64,000 nucleotides of DNA from Candidatus Cetobacterium colombiensis (GTDB lineage: Bacteria > Fusobacteriota > Fusobacteriia > Fusobacteriales > Fusobacteriaceae): NCBI RefSeq assembly GCF_033962415.1, contig NZ_JAVIKH010000005.1:62001-126000 (forward strand), in the 5' to 3' direction. Positions within the stretch are counted from its first letter, which is position 1. Each line of letters starts with the position of its first letter. Positions 24,097 to 33,598 of this stretch are shown one piece after another. Under the pieces are notes generated by a model that made no database searches, had not been told where the DNA came from, and worked only from the letters and a program-made list of their open reading frames with translations. Both the position numbers and the translations under genes were made by a program.

Positions 24097-25437
24097 ATGA
24101 GTTTGTTTAAAAGTATGATGGGAACTTTTGAAAAGGTAATGATGCCTTTAGCAAGTAAATTGGGTGCTAATAGATACTTAAATGTAATAAGAGACGCATT
24201 TATGTTATCTTTCCCTTTAACAATATTCGGTTCAATGTTTGTAGTTTTGGCTAACTTGCCATTTTTAGATAAAATATTTAGTCCAGAGGCTTTAAATACA
24301 TTTAGAGAAGCTATTAATCCAGCTATGCAAGGAACACTTTTTATAGCAACACTATTTGTAGTTATTGGTTTGGGGTATAATTTGTCTAAATCTTATGGTG
24401 TAGATGCTCTGTTTGGAGCAGCATTAGCTCTATCAGCATTTTTAATTTTAACACCATTTACTTTAGAACATGGAAGTGGTCCAATAACTGGGGTTATACC
24501 TTTAGAAAGACTAGGAGCAAAAGGTATGTTTGTTGGAATGTTCACAGGTATCTTTGCAACTGAGATATATAGAAAAATTATTCAAAAAGGATGGATTATA
24601 AAGATGCCTGAAGGTGTACCACCTGCAGTTAGTAAATCTTTCTCAGCTTTAATTCCAGTATTTGTAACTCTTACTGTTTTTATTCTAATAAGAATTGGAT
24701 TTACAATGACATCTTTTGGAAATATTCATGATTTTATCTATACAGTTGTTCAAAAACCACTGGTAGCTTTAGGAAGTGGAGTGGTAACAACTTTAATAGC
24801 TATACTTTTTATTCAAGTTTTATGGTTCTTTGGACTACATGGACAAATTATTGTAAACAGTGTGCTAGATCCAATTTGGAATACTCTTTCTCTTGAGAAT
24901 TTAGAAGCATTTCAAAAGGGTATGGAGTTACCACATATAATCACAAAACAGTTTATTGAGACTTTCACTGTGGGAATTGGTGGAACTGGAATGACTTTAG
25001 GAGTTGTACTTTGTCTTTTAATGTTTACAAAGAGTAAGCAATTAAAAGAGGTTGGAAAATTATCAGGTCCAGCTGGAATGTTCAACGTAAATGAACCACT
25101 AATTTTTGGACTACCTATAGTTATGAATCCAATAATTCTAATACCTTGGGTGATATCTCCAATTGTAGTTGTAGCTTTTAGTTATTTTGTAATGAGAGTT
25201 GGAATAGTTCCACCTCCAACTGGGGTAGCCGTTCCATGGACAGTACCTATATTCTTCAGTGGAGTTTTAGCAACAAACTCTATATTAGGAGGAATTTTAC
25301 AACTTGTAAATTTATGTATAGTAACAGCAATTTGGTTTCCGTTTATAAAAGTTTTAGATAAACAATACTGTTTAAATGAAAATAGTTTTAGTGACGACTT
25401 AGAGATGGATTTAAAAGATGAATTTGATAATTTATAG
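24097..25437 (+). CDS. PTS cellobiose/beta-glucoside IIC permease (second copy)
   Basis: A 446-residue membrane permease of the lactose/cellobiose PTS family, paralogous to that at 6767. Landmarks are MPEGVPPAVSKSFSALIPV, WFFGLHGQIIVNSVLDPIW, the glycine-rich GIGGTGMTLG and FNVNEPLIFGLPIVMNP. It imports and phosphorylates a beta-glucoside together with the IIB before it. GGAGG precedes the ATG. The last codons overlap the ribosome binding site of the GH1 gene. Confidence 0.92.
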   Translation: MSLFKSMMGTFEKVMMPLASKLGANRYLNVIRDAFMLSFPLTIFGSMFVVLANLPFLDKIFSPEALNTFREAINPAMQGTLFIATLFVVIGLGYNLSKSYGVDALFGAALALSAFLILTPFTLEHGSGPITGVIPLERLGAKGMFVGMFTGIFATEIYRKIIQKGWIIKMPEGVPPAVSKSFSALIPVFVTLTVFILIRIGFTMTSFGNIHDFIYTVVQKPLVALGSGVVTTLIAILFIQVLWFFGLHGQIIVNSVLDPIWNTLSLENLEAFQKGMELPHIITKQFIETFTVGIGGTGMTLGVVLCLLMFTKSKQLKEVGKLSGPAGMFNVNEPLIFGLPIVMNPIILIPWVISPIVVVAFSYFVMRVGIVPPPTGVAVPWTVPIFFSGVLATNSILGGILQLVNLCIVTAIWFPFIKVLDKQYCLNENSFSDDLEMDLKDEFDNL

Positions 25438-25451
25438 TGGGAGGAAAAAAT

Positions 25452-26837
25452 ATGTATAAATTTCCAGAGGGATTTTTCTGGGGAGCTGCTACTTCAGGAG
25501 TTCAAAGTGAAGGAAGTAAAAATCAAGTAAATAAATCAATATGGAACTACTGGTTTGAAAAGGAACCTAAGAGATTTAGTGGAGAGATTGGACCAGATGT
25601 AGTTTGTGATACATATAATAAATTTAAAGAGGATGTCGCTTTAATGAAAGAGATAAACTTTAACTCTTTTAGAACATCTATCCAATGGGCAAGACTTATA
25701 AAAGATTTTGAAACTGGAGAAGTTTGTGAAGATGCTGTTAGATTCTATAATGAGTATATTGATGAACTTTTAAAAAATGGAGTAGAGCCAATAATTAATC
25801 TATATCACTTTGATATGCCAAGTGAGCTACAAGAGAAATTTGGTGGTTTTGAAAGTAAAAAAGTTGTGAATCTATTTGTACTCTTTGCTCAAAAAGCCTT
25901 TGAATTATTTGGAGATAGAGTTAAATATTGGACAACATTTAATGAACCAATTGTTCCTGTAGAAGGTGGATATTTATATGATTTTCACTATCCTAATAAA
26001 AAAGATCCAAAGTTAGCAACTCAAGTAGCTTATAATATAATTTTAGCTCATGCTAAAACAGTTAATCTATATAAAAATATGAAAATTTCAGGAGAGATTG
26101 GAGTAATTTTAAATCTAACACCATCATATTCAAGAAGTAATAGTGAAGAAGATTTAAAAGCAGCATATATGGCTGATCTATTTTTCAATAGAAGTTTTTT
26201 AGATCCAATGTTAAAAGGGGAGTTTCCAAAAGATCTTTGCGAGATTTTGAAAGAACATAATTTAACTCCTGAAACAACAAAAGAGGAATTAAAAGAGATT
26301 GAAAAAGCTAAAGTTGACTTTTTAGGAGTGAATTATTACGTTCCAAGAAGAGTTAAAGCAAAAGAGAAAAAAGATGAAAAGTTTAATAATCCTGAGTATT
26401 ACTTTGATTACTATATAAATCCAGATGGAAGATTCAATCCATATAGAGATAATAATGAAATTTATCCAGTGGCTCTTTATGATATAGCTAAAAATGTTCA
26501 AGAAAACTATGGAAATATACCATGGTATTTAGCAGAGATTGGTATAGCTATGGATTTAAACTCTGAAGGAGATGTAAAAGAGGACGGTTTAATAGATGAT
26601 ACATTTAGAACTGATTTAATGAAGGAGCATTTCATTCAGTTGCATAGAGCTATTGAAGAGGGAAGCAATTGTTTTGGAGTTCATCAGTGGACATTTATTG
26701 ATTGCTGGTCATGGTTAAACTCTTTTAAAAGAAGATATGGTTTCTATAGATTAGATTTAGAAACAGGAAAAAGAATTAAAAAGAAACATGGAGTATGGTT
26801 TGCTCAATTAGCAAAAGATAATGGATTTGAAAAGTAG
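25452..26837 (+). CDS. 6-phospho-beta-glucosidase, glycoside hydrolase family 1
   Basis: A 461-residue cytosolic GH1 enzyme. The N-terminus FPEGFFWGAATSGVQSEG is typical. The acid/base residue is Glu165 in TFNEP. The nucleophile should be Glu362, but the usual TENG motif reads AEIG here. SFKRRYGFYRLD near the end resembles the 6-phosphate binding site of phospho-beta-glucosidases. It completes the IIB-IIC-hydrolase operon under LacI control. The ATG at 25452 follows GGGAGG; a GTG at 25437 lies before that site. An identical terminator to that at 21576 follows. Confidence 0.9.
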   Translation: MYKFPEGFFWGAATSGVQSEGSKNQVNKSIWNYWFEKEPKRFSGEIGPDVVCDTYNKFKEDVALMKEINFNSFRTSIQWARLIKDFETGEVCEDAVRFYNEYIDELLKNGVEPIINLYHFDMPSELQEKFGGFESKKVVNLFVLFAQKAFELFGDRVKYWTTFNEPIVPVEGGYLYDFHYPNKKDPKLATQVAYNIILAHAKTVNLYKNMKISGEIGVILNLTPSYSRSNSEEDLKAAYMADLFFNRSFLDPMLKGEFPKDLCEILKEHNLTPETTKEELKEIEKAKVDFLGVNYYVPRRVKAKEKKDEKFNNPEYYFDYYINPDGRFNPYRDNNEIYPVALYDIAKNVQENYGNIPWYLAEIGIAMDLNSEGDVKEDGLIDDTFRTDLMKEHFIQLHRAIEEGSNCFGVHQWTFIDCWSWLNSFKRRYGFYRLDLETGKRIKKKHGVWFAQLAKDNGFEK

Positions 26838-26838
26838 A

Positions 26839-26868
26839 AAAAAGCACAGATTAAACTCTGTGCTTTTT
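26839..26868 (+). terminator. Terminator of the second PTS operon, copy 2 of an identical pair
   Basis: Same 12-bp stem and TTAAAC loop as 21576-21605, base for base, in the same orientation, and followed by CTTTTT in both cases. Confidence 0.88.
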
Positions 26869-26939
26869 GCTTTTTGTTAAAGTGCAAAAATGATATACTA
26901 GAAGTAAGAAAAAATAAGGAAATGTGAAGGAGGGGGAGT

Positions 26940-29900
26940 GTGAAAAAATTTAGATTTTTAATTAAAATTTTAATATTTTTAATGGTTTTTTTAGAGTCTC
27001 TCTACGGTAGGGAGATAGACCCTTTAAAAGAGTTCACATACAGTATTGTTATTTCAAATTATGAGAATAGTTCTAAAAGAAATATACAGGTAGTGAATAA
27101 TTTAAATGATGTAAAAGGAAGATTAGCTAACAATGGAGAAAACTTTTTAGATATAGAGGACAATGCTTTTATATCTTGGGAAATATATAGAGATGGAAAG
27201 AAAATAAGCTTAGGAAAAAGAGATATATTAGATGATAAAATTGTAGAACTTTCTCCAGAAGAGAGTGTAGAATATAAAATTATAGCTGTTCCCAATGAAA
27301 AACTTTTGTCAGGTGAAATAAAAAATATAGTTACACTTTATGAAGATAATCAACTTTTAGAAAAAAGAACGTATAGAAGTGAAGTTTTAGGTTCAAAGGC
27401 TAAAATAACAAGGGATATGAACTTAAAAAACTATTCTCCAGGGGATTATTTAGAGTATAAAGTAACAGTAGAACCAGATGGACCTGGATATCTAAATAAT
27501 TTTAAATTAAAAGAAAATTTAAAGAGTTTAGAGGTTCAAACTTTAAATGGAAAAAAAGAACTGCTACTATCAGATATTCAAGTGAAGAGTAACTTAAAAG
27601 ATATAGATGAAGAAATAGATTTAAGTAGTAAAGAAAAGTTAGTTTATGAAGTTAGAGGAAAAATAAATGAAAATATTTTAGGTGATATAAAGTATAAAGG
27701 GATAAGGGTTAAAAGTGAACCATATATTTTAAATGCAAGATTTTTAAATGTTTCTAAATACTCTCCAGGAAAACCTTACACATATGAAATTGAAGTTGAA
27801 AACAGAGGAAAAGGAAACGCTGGAAATGTACCATTTGAATTTCTTTTAAATGAAAGTGAAGTATTAAATTTGAAAGGTGAAACTGTTAAGGCTTTTCCTG
27901 AAAATAGAAATTCCATAAGAGAAAGTTTAAATATAGGTAAAGGAAAAAAAGTAGTAAAAAAATATAGTGTACATGTAGATAAATATTCTGTAGGTGATAT
28001 AGAATCAAAAGTATTGATTGATAGTCATACGCTCAATAATAAAATTTTCTCTCACAAACCTGAGTTAAAGGAAACCTTTGTACTAGAGAGATATTTGGAT
28101 AAAAGTGGTACGAAAAAACTAGATGGATATACTTCAGAAGGATATATTGAATATACATTAAAAGTTGAAAATAAGGGGCTTGGAATTTTAAAAGATTATG
28201 AATTTAATGATGAAATGGAAAAGTTAAAGACCACTTCAGTGGATGGAAAAAGTATTTTAGCCTTTTCAAATTTAGATAAAACTTTTACCATTGGAGATAA
28301 AATAGATATGTTACCAGGAGAAAAGGTAGAACATAAGATAAAGGCTAAAGTATCTAAAGAGTCTGTGGGAGAAATTGTAAAAGATTCAACTGTGGCTAAA
28401 ATGGCTAATGCTAGTATTGAACATAAGTTTTTAGTCTCTAAAGAAAACTATAAGGCTGGAGAGGAAATTAATTATACTGTTATTTTAAAAAATAGTGGAT
28501 ATGGAACTGCATACGAACAAAAATACAGATTGGAAGTGGATAAAGCCTTAGTTTCTCAATCTGGAGTTGAAAATAAAAAAGTAAATGCATTTAAAAATAG
28601 CTCACCAATCCAGAAAACTCCAGTGATATACCCAGGGCAAGAGATAAAATATAGTTTTAAAGGTATTACAAAAAACAGTATTTTTGATAGTATACAAATG
28701 AATTCTATTTATGGTGAAGATGTAAAAAGTAGTGAAGTTAAATCACTACCTGGAAAGTTAGAGTTTAGTAACACCTTAAAAAGTGTAAATGGAAAAATTA
28801 TAACAAATGGTATGAGATACAAGCCAGGAGATATGGTAACCTACGAAGTTGTTTTAAAAAATATAGGAGAGGGATTTTTAGACAATTTAAACATTGAAAG
28901 TAACTTAGATGAGGTAAAGGCTTTAGTAGCTGGATCAGATGTAAAAGAAAAAGTTTTAGAGGGAATAAATATAGGAATAAAAAGTAGTGACCCAAGGACT
29001 GTTATAACTTCTAAAATGGGTGATACACTGAGTCATATAAGGAAAAATGTGGATTTTGCTCCTAAAAGTAGTATAACTTTTGAAATATCTGGAATAGTTT
29101 CAGATAAATCCCTTGGAAGTTTAAGTGGAATGATTTTTAAGGTCAACGGAGTGGAAAAAGGAACGGACGGACTGGGAAGTGTAGGAGGTTCTATAAGTGG
29201 AGAGAAAACTCTTTTGGAACCTGAAAATGGAATATATAAACCAGGAGATAAATTGAAATACATGCTTACTATCAAAAATAAAGGTGATGGATATGGACGT
29301 TCGATTCCTATAGAGGACATTCTTTCTGAAGTTACAACTGAGAAAGAGGGAAAACGTTACGGGAGAGCTTTTTCCAATTGGAAGGTAACATATTTAGGAG
29401 CTAAAGATGATAGTAGTAGATTTAAAAAGTACACATATTTAAAAAATGAGATTTCAGGACGAGATGATTTAAATACTAAAGTGGATATAGGGCCTGGGGT
29501 AACAATAGATTTTATGGTAGAAGCAGACATAGACAGTAGTGCTATTGGTGTAATTGAAAGTAAAGCTAAAATAGCTGGTGGAACAAATGATGATCAAACT
29601 ATATATTTAAAACCTAAATCAGAGTATTCAAAAGATGAAGTTGTAGAACAGGGAATTAGAGTTCGTTTAACCTCTACAAAGAGTGAGATAAAGTTAGGAG
29701 AGGTTGTAGGATTCACAGTGAATGTGGAAAATAGAGATTTAAATACCTATGAAAATTTATCTTTAAAAAATACTACACCTAGAGGATTTAGATATTTAGA
29801 TGATGAGTTTGAAAAGTTTAGTTTAAAGCCAGGAGAGAAATATAGTAAAACCTTTTATATGAAGGCTACAGTTGGAGCTTCTATGGGAAAAAATTCTTTC

Positions 29901-32579
29901 CAAAGTTATGTGGCTAGTCGAAATAGTAAAGTTTCAAATATAGGTGAAACAACTGTGGATATAAGAGGTGACTCTCTTTTAAATACAGCTACAATAATAG
30001 GTAAGGTTATAGATGAAGAAACAGACTTAGGGATACCCTATGCAGTAGTTTATACTCCTGGTGGTATCGTTGTTCAGGCAGATGAGTTTGGTAGATTTCA
30101 TTTGCCAGACCAGTGGGTAGAAAAAACTTTTGGAGATAATTTTTCATTGAAGTTAGATGAAAATAGTTTACCAGATGGAAGTGTAATAAAAAGTGAAAAC
30201 CCAATGGTAAAAAGAATAACTCCATACTCTTTAACAAAGTTTAACTTTATTGTTAAAAAGGGAAAAGAGGAATCAAAGGAAGATAAAAAGGATTTCACAT
30301 ATATGGGGACTGGAATGATAGATGCCTATATGGGAAAAGACAGTGGAAAACCTAGAGCTACATATTTTGGTAAAGGAAGTTATAAGGACTATAAGCTGAC
30401 TTTACACTTTGATACAAAAGAGAAAAAAAATCAAACTCTTTTGGAAAGAATTACTGATGACGACTTTGTATATTATCCAACTTATGGTGATGAAGCTAAA
30501 ATTAGAAAAGAGATAAGTACTAACGGAAAACTTTACTTAAAATTTGAACATAAAAAGTCCTATGTAATGTGGGGAAATTATGAAACAGGTTTCGTAGATA
30601 CGAGGTTTATGGACTACAATAAGGAACTATATGGTTTTAAAGGGGAATATAAAGAGGAAGATATAAATGTAAAAGTTTTTATGAGCACTCCTAACACAAT
30701 GTATGGTCATGATGAGTTTTTAGGAACTGGAGGTAGCTTATACTTTTTAAAAAATGGAGATGTGTTAAAAGGTAGTCAAAAAGTTTGGATAAAAATTGTA
30801 GATGCTGATAGTTATGTAGTTGAAAAAATTATCTATTTACAAGAGGGTCGAGATTATGAAATTGATCCATTTATAGGAAGGGTAATTTTAACCACACCTT
30901 TAAATGGAGGAAGTTCAACTGACTACTACGCATATCTAGTTGTAGATTATAGTTATCTTCCTAAGAATGGAGAATTAGTAGATTCATCTAATTATGGTGT
31001 AAAAGCTATGAAAGATATAAATGAAAATGTAACTGTGGGAGTGACTGCAGTTCATGAAAGTCGTGGAAAGGAAAACTACGATTTAAAGGGAGTAGAAGTT
31101 AAATTAAAGGATGAAAAAGGTAATTATATCAAGGGAGAGTTTAGTACAAGTGAGGGAGTTTCTGGTGTAAGTAACTATTTATCTTTTGATGGAGGACTGA
31201 CTTTCCAAAAAGTGGATAGAGATAGTAGTAAAATCTCGGGAAATGCCTATAGAATAACAGGAGCTGTAAAGCTTTTAGAGGAAGCTGAACTAAAAACTTG
31301 GTATGAAAGAAAAGAGAGAGGTTACTCTTTTGCTTCAGATTTAAATGATAGATTTTTAGAGACTTTTGGAAGTGAATTAAAATACAGTTATTCTGAAAAT
31401 TTAAAAAGTTATCTAAAGTTTCAATATGTTGATGAGATGAAATGGGGAGAAAAAAGAGAAAGAGGAGCTGTAGGAAGTACTAAACTAGAATATATTTTAA
31501 ATGAAAGTACTAAGCTTTATAGTGAGATAAAAGCAGGACTTACAAATGCTCTTTCTTTAGGAGCGGAAAAAAGAATAAATGATCGAATGAAGATAAATGC
31601 TAGAACATCTTTTGGTGACTCTGGAAACTACTTTGAGCTAGGTGGAGATTATCAGATTTTTGATAACTACAATATATATTCAGGTTATAGCTCTGATGGA
31701 GAGATAGCTAGAGATAGATACACAGTGGGTCAAAGGGCAAGACTAGGTGAGAGAGTAAGTGTTTATCAAGAGAGCCAATATATAAAAGAAAGAGGAAAAA
31801 ATGCTTCTCTTCAAGGGTATGGTATAGATTACGACTTAAAAAGAGGAGTTACAATTGGTGGTTCTATCCAGCATGGAGATTTAGTTTTGCCAAATGATGA
31901 GAAAAGTCGTAGAAAAGGTGCTACTTTATATTTAAGGGCAGAGCTTCAAAGGTTGACTCTAAGAAATAGAGTGGAGTACAGGGAAGATAGAGGATATGAG
32001 TATATAAAACAGTATTTTACTACGAACTCATTTACCTATAAATATAGTGAAGAGTATACTTTTGCTGGAAAGTTTAACTACTCTTTCACAGAGGATCTAT
32101 ATAGAAATAGATATTTAGAAAGTAGTGTGGGATTAGCTTATAGACCAATAGAAAATGATAGGTTAAACTATCTTTCAAGATATACAGTTATTTTAGATAG
32201 AGATACTAAAAGCAATAAGGATTTTAGTGCTCATATAGGAGAGTTTGAAACAATTTACTCCTTTAGCAGAGCCCTTGATATATCTATGAAAAATGGATAT
32301 AGAAGAGAGGATAACACATATTTAAATGAACTGTTTCTATTGGGATTAAAGGCCAACTACAGTGTTTTAAATAGTTGGGAAGTTTTTGGACAATATCAGT
32401 GGTTAATTGATAGGGCAAGTGAGGATGTTTTAAGTGGAGCAATCTTTGGAGTTTATAAAAATATAGATAGAAATATGAAACTAGGAGGGGGATATAACTT
32501 CTCTGGGTTTAAGGATTCTTTAGGAGAGCAAGACTATAAAACTTCAGGTTGGTTTTTAAATATAATCGGGACAATGTAA
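26940..32579 (+). CDS. Giant secreted repeat protein with C-terminal beta-barrel-like region
   Basis: A 1879-residue protein with a signal peptide (to about residue 23). At least seven DUF11-like repeats start near residues 164, 273, 396, 503, 625, 764 and 917, each marked by a Y-x-P-G-D motif and then Y-x-V-x-V-x-N-x-G. A carboxypeptidase-regulatory-like fold follows at about 1015-1060 (IGKVIDEETDLGIPYAVV). The motif YLQEGRDYEIDPFIGRVIL sits near 1299, then about 540 residues of alternating aromatic strands end in WFLNIIGTM, which suggests an outer-membrane barrel. The start is GTG at 26940 after GGAGGGGG. Likely role: display of a long repeat stalk at the cell surface (inference). It has no obvious partner genes. 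Confidence 0.72.
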   Translation: MKKFRFLIKILIFLMVFLESLYGREIDPLKEFTYSIVISNYENSSKRNIQVVNNLNDVKGRLANNGENFLDIEDNAFISWEIYRDGKKISLGKRDILDDKIVELSPEESVEYKIIAVPNEKLLSGEIKNIVTLYEDNQLLEKRTYRSEVLGSKAKITRDMNLKNYSPGDYLEYKVTVEPDGPGYLNNFKLKENLKSLEVQTLNGKKELLLSDIQVKSNLKDIDEEIDLSSKEKLVYEVRGKINENILGDIKYKGIRVKSEPYILNARFLNVSKYSPGKPYTYEIEVENRGKGNAGNVPFEFLLNESEVLNLKGETVKAFPENRNSIRESLNIGKGKKVVKKYSVHVDKYSVGDIESKVLIDSHTLNNKIFSHKPELKETFVLERYLDKSGTKKLDGYTSEGYIEYTLKVENKGLGILKDYEFNDEMEKLKTTSVDGKSILAFSNLDKTFTIGDKIDMLPGEKVEHKIKAKVSKESVGEIVKDSTVAKMANASIEHKFLVSKENYKAGEEINYTVILKNSGYGTAYEQKYRLEVDKALVSQSGVENKKVNAFKNSSPIQKTPVIYPGQEIKYSFKGITKNSIFDSIQMNSIYGEDVKSSEVKSLPGKLEFSNTLKSVNGKIITNGMRYKPGDMVTYEVVLKNIGEGFLDNLNIESNLDEVKALVAGSDVKEKVLEGINIGIKSSDPRTVITSKMGDTLSHIRKNVDFAPKSSITFEISGIVSDKSLGSLSGMIFKVNGVEKGTDGLGSVGGSISGEKTLLEPENGIYKPGDKLKYMLTIKNKGDGYGRSIPIEDILSEVTTEKEGKRYGRAFSNWKVTYLGAKDDSSRFKKYTYLKNEISGRDDLNTKVDIGPGVTIDFMVEADIDSSAIGVIESKAKIAGGTNDDQTIYLKPKSEYSKDEVVEQGIRVRLTSTKSEIKLGEVVGFTVNVENRDLNTYENLSLKNTTPRGFRYLDDEFEKFSLKPGEKYSKTFYMKATVGASMGKNSFQSYVASRNSKVSNIGETTVDIRGDSLLNTATIIGKVIDEETDLGIPYAVVYTPGGIVVQADEFGRFHLPDQWVEKTFGDNFSLKLDENSLPDGSVIKSENPMVKRITPYSLTKFNFIVKKGKEESKEDKKDFTYMGTGMIDAYMGKDSGKPRATYFGKGSYKDYKLTLHFDTKEKKNQTLLERITDDDFVYYPTYGDEAKIRKEISTNGKLYLKFEHKKSYVMWGNYETGFVDTRFMDYNKELYGFKGEYKEEDINVKVFMSTPNTMYGHDEFLGTGGSLYFLKNGDVLKGSQKVWIKIVDADSYVVEKIIYLQEGRDYEIDPFIGRVILTTPLNGGSSTDYYAYLVVDYSYLPKNGELVDSSNYGVKAMKDINENVTVGVTAVHESRGKENYDLKGVEVKLKDEKGNYIKGEFSTSEGVSGVSNYLSFDGGLTFQKVDRDSSKISGNAYRITGAVKLLEEAELKTWYERKERGYSFASDLNDRFLETFGSELKYSYSENLKSYLKFQYVDEMKWGEKRERGAVGSTKLEYILNESTKLYSEIKAGLTNALSLGAEKRINDRMKINARTSFGDSGNYFELGGDYQIFDNYNIYSGYSSDGEIARDRYTVGQRARLGERVSVYQESQYIKERGKNASLQGYGIDYDLKRGVTIGGSIQHGDLVLPNDEKSRRKGATLYLRAELQRLTLRNRVEYREDRGYEYIKQYFTTNSFTYKYSEEYTFAGKFNYSFTEDLYRNRYLESSVGLAYRPIENDRLNYLSRYTVILDRDTKSNKDFSAHIGEFETIYSFSRALDISMKNGYRREDNTYLNELFLLGLKANYSVLNSWEVFGQYQWLIDRASEDVLSGAIFGVYKNIDRNMKLGGGYNFSGFKDSLGEQDYKTSGWFLNIIGTM

Positions 32580-32594
32580 AAAATGATTCACCAA

Positions 32595-32625
32595 ATACCG
32601 TTAATTTTTGAAAAATTAACGGTAT
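32595..32625. promoter_or_regulatory. 31-bp palindromic operator overlapping the Fic gene promoter
   Basis: Arms ATACCGTTAATTTTT (32595-32609) and AAAAATTAACGGTAT (32611-32625) are perfect, with a single central G. The right arm runs into TATAAT (32623-32628), a -10 element 27 bases before the HTH-Fic start codon. No T run follows, so it is not a normal terminator. It is a strong candidate site for the HTH domain of the Fic protein itself. Confidence 0.7.
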
Positions 32626-32654
32626 AATGATAAAATGTAGTTGAGGTGAAGTTT

Positions 32655-33563
32655 ATGAATTTTAAAAGTTATTTAAAAGAAAGGGATATTTCTCTATTAA
32701 AACTATCAAAAGATACAGGAATACCATACTCAACATTAGCAACAGGGATAGAAAAACCAGAGAGTATGAGGGTAGAAAATCTTTATAAAATATCACAGTA
32801 CTTGGGAAAAACTTTAGATGAAATTTTTAAGATGTTATCAGAAAAAAAGAGTAAAACATTATTGGATATTTTAAAAGAGCAAAAAACTATGAAGTTAAAA
32901 GGAAATATATATCACTATACTCAAATAAAATTTGCATATAATACAAATCGAATAGAGGGGAGTAAGCTGAGTGAAGATGAAACTAGATTTATTTTTGAAA
33001 CAAATACTCTTATATCTAAAAATGAGATTCAAAATATTGATGATATAGTAGAAACAGCTAATCACTTCTATTTATTTGATGTTATGCTTGAAAAAGCAGA
33101 TATTCTATTAAATGAAGAGCTAATAAAAGAGTATCATAAAATTTTGAAACAAGGTACAGAAGACTCTAGGAAAGAGTGGTTTAATGTAGGAGAATATAAA
33201 TCTTTAGCAAATGAAGTTGGAGGAAAAGAAACAACGAAACCTAAAGATGTAGAAAAGGAGATAAAAAAACTTTTAAATTGGTATAACCTTTTAGAAGTAG
33301 TTACTTTAAAAGAGATTGTGGAGTTTCATTATAGGTTTGAAAAAATACATCCTTTTCAAGATGGAAATGGAAGAGTAGGAAGAGCCATAATGTTTAAGGA
33401 GTGTTTAAAATACAATATAGTACCTTTTATAATTGAGGATAGTTTCAAGGCATTCTATTATAGAGGGCTTTCAAACTATGAAGAAGAAAAAGGATTTTTA
33501 GAGGAAACTTGTCTTGCTATGCAGGATAATTATAAAGAAGTAATAAAAAAATTTTTAAGTTAA
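32655..33563 (+). CDS. HTH (XRE)-Fic domain protein
   Basis: A 302-residue protein. Residues 1-62 form an XRE-type helix-turn-helix (LLKLSKDTGIPYSTLATGIEKPESMRVENLYKISQYL). The Fic core carries the full active-site motif HPFQDGNGRVGR (232-243), so it should be able to transfer AMP from ATP to protein hydroxyls. TNRIEG (97-102) matches the inhibitory helix pattern [S/T]xxxE[G/N] located before the Fic core, as in class II Fic proteins, so activity is probably self-restrained. The ATG at 32655 follows GAGGTGA; GTG at 32646 lies inside that site. The palindrome upstream suggests self-repression. Confidence 0.88.
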   Translation: MNFKSYLKERDISLLKLSKDTGIPYSTLATGIEKPESMRVENLYKISQYLGKTLDEIFKMLSEKKSKTLLDILKEQKTMKLKGNIYHYTQIKFAYNTNRIEGSKLSEDETRFIFETNTLISKNEIQNIDDIVETANHFYLFDVMLEKADILLNEELIKEYHKILKQGTEDSRKEWFNVGEYKSLANEVGGKETTKPKDVEKEIKKLLNWYNLLEVVTLKEIVEFHYRFEKIHPFQDGNGRVGRAIMFKECLKYNIVPFIIEDSFKAFYYRGLSNYEEEKGFLEETCLAMQDNYKEVIKKFLS

Positions 33564-33597
33564 AAAAGGGACTTCAGATAACTGAAATCCCTTTTTT
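33562..33597. terminator. Bidirectional terminator between fic and glsB-like genes
   Basis: AAAAAAGGGA plus TTCAG pair with CTGAA plus TCCCTTTTTT, with one internal mismatch and loop ATAA. A and T runs on both sides serve both convergent genes. Confidence 0.8.
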
Positions 33598-33598
33598 C

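Noticed and set aside
32595-32625. Palindrome as a terminator of the giant surface protein gene
   Set aside because: It has almost no loop, no T run follows, and it overlaps a TATAAT box for the next gene; an operator fits better, although some hairpin formation is possible.
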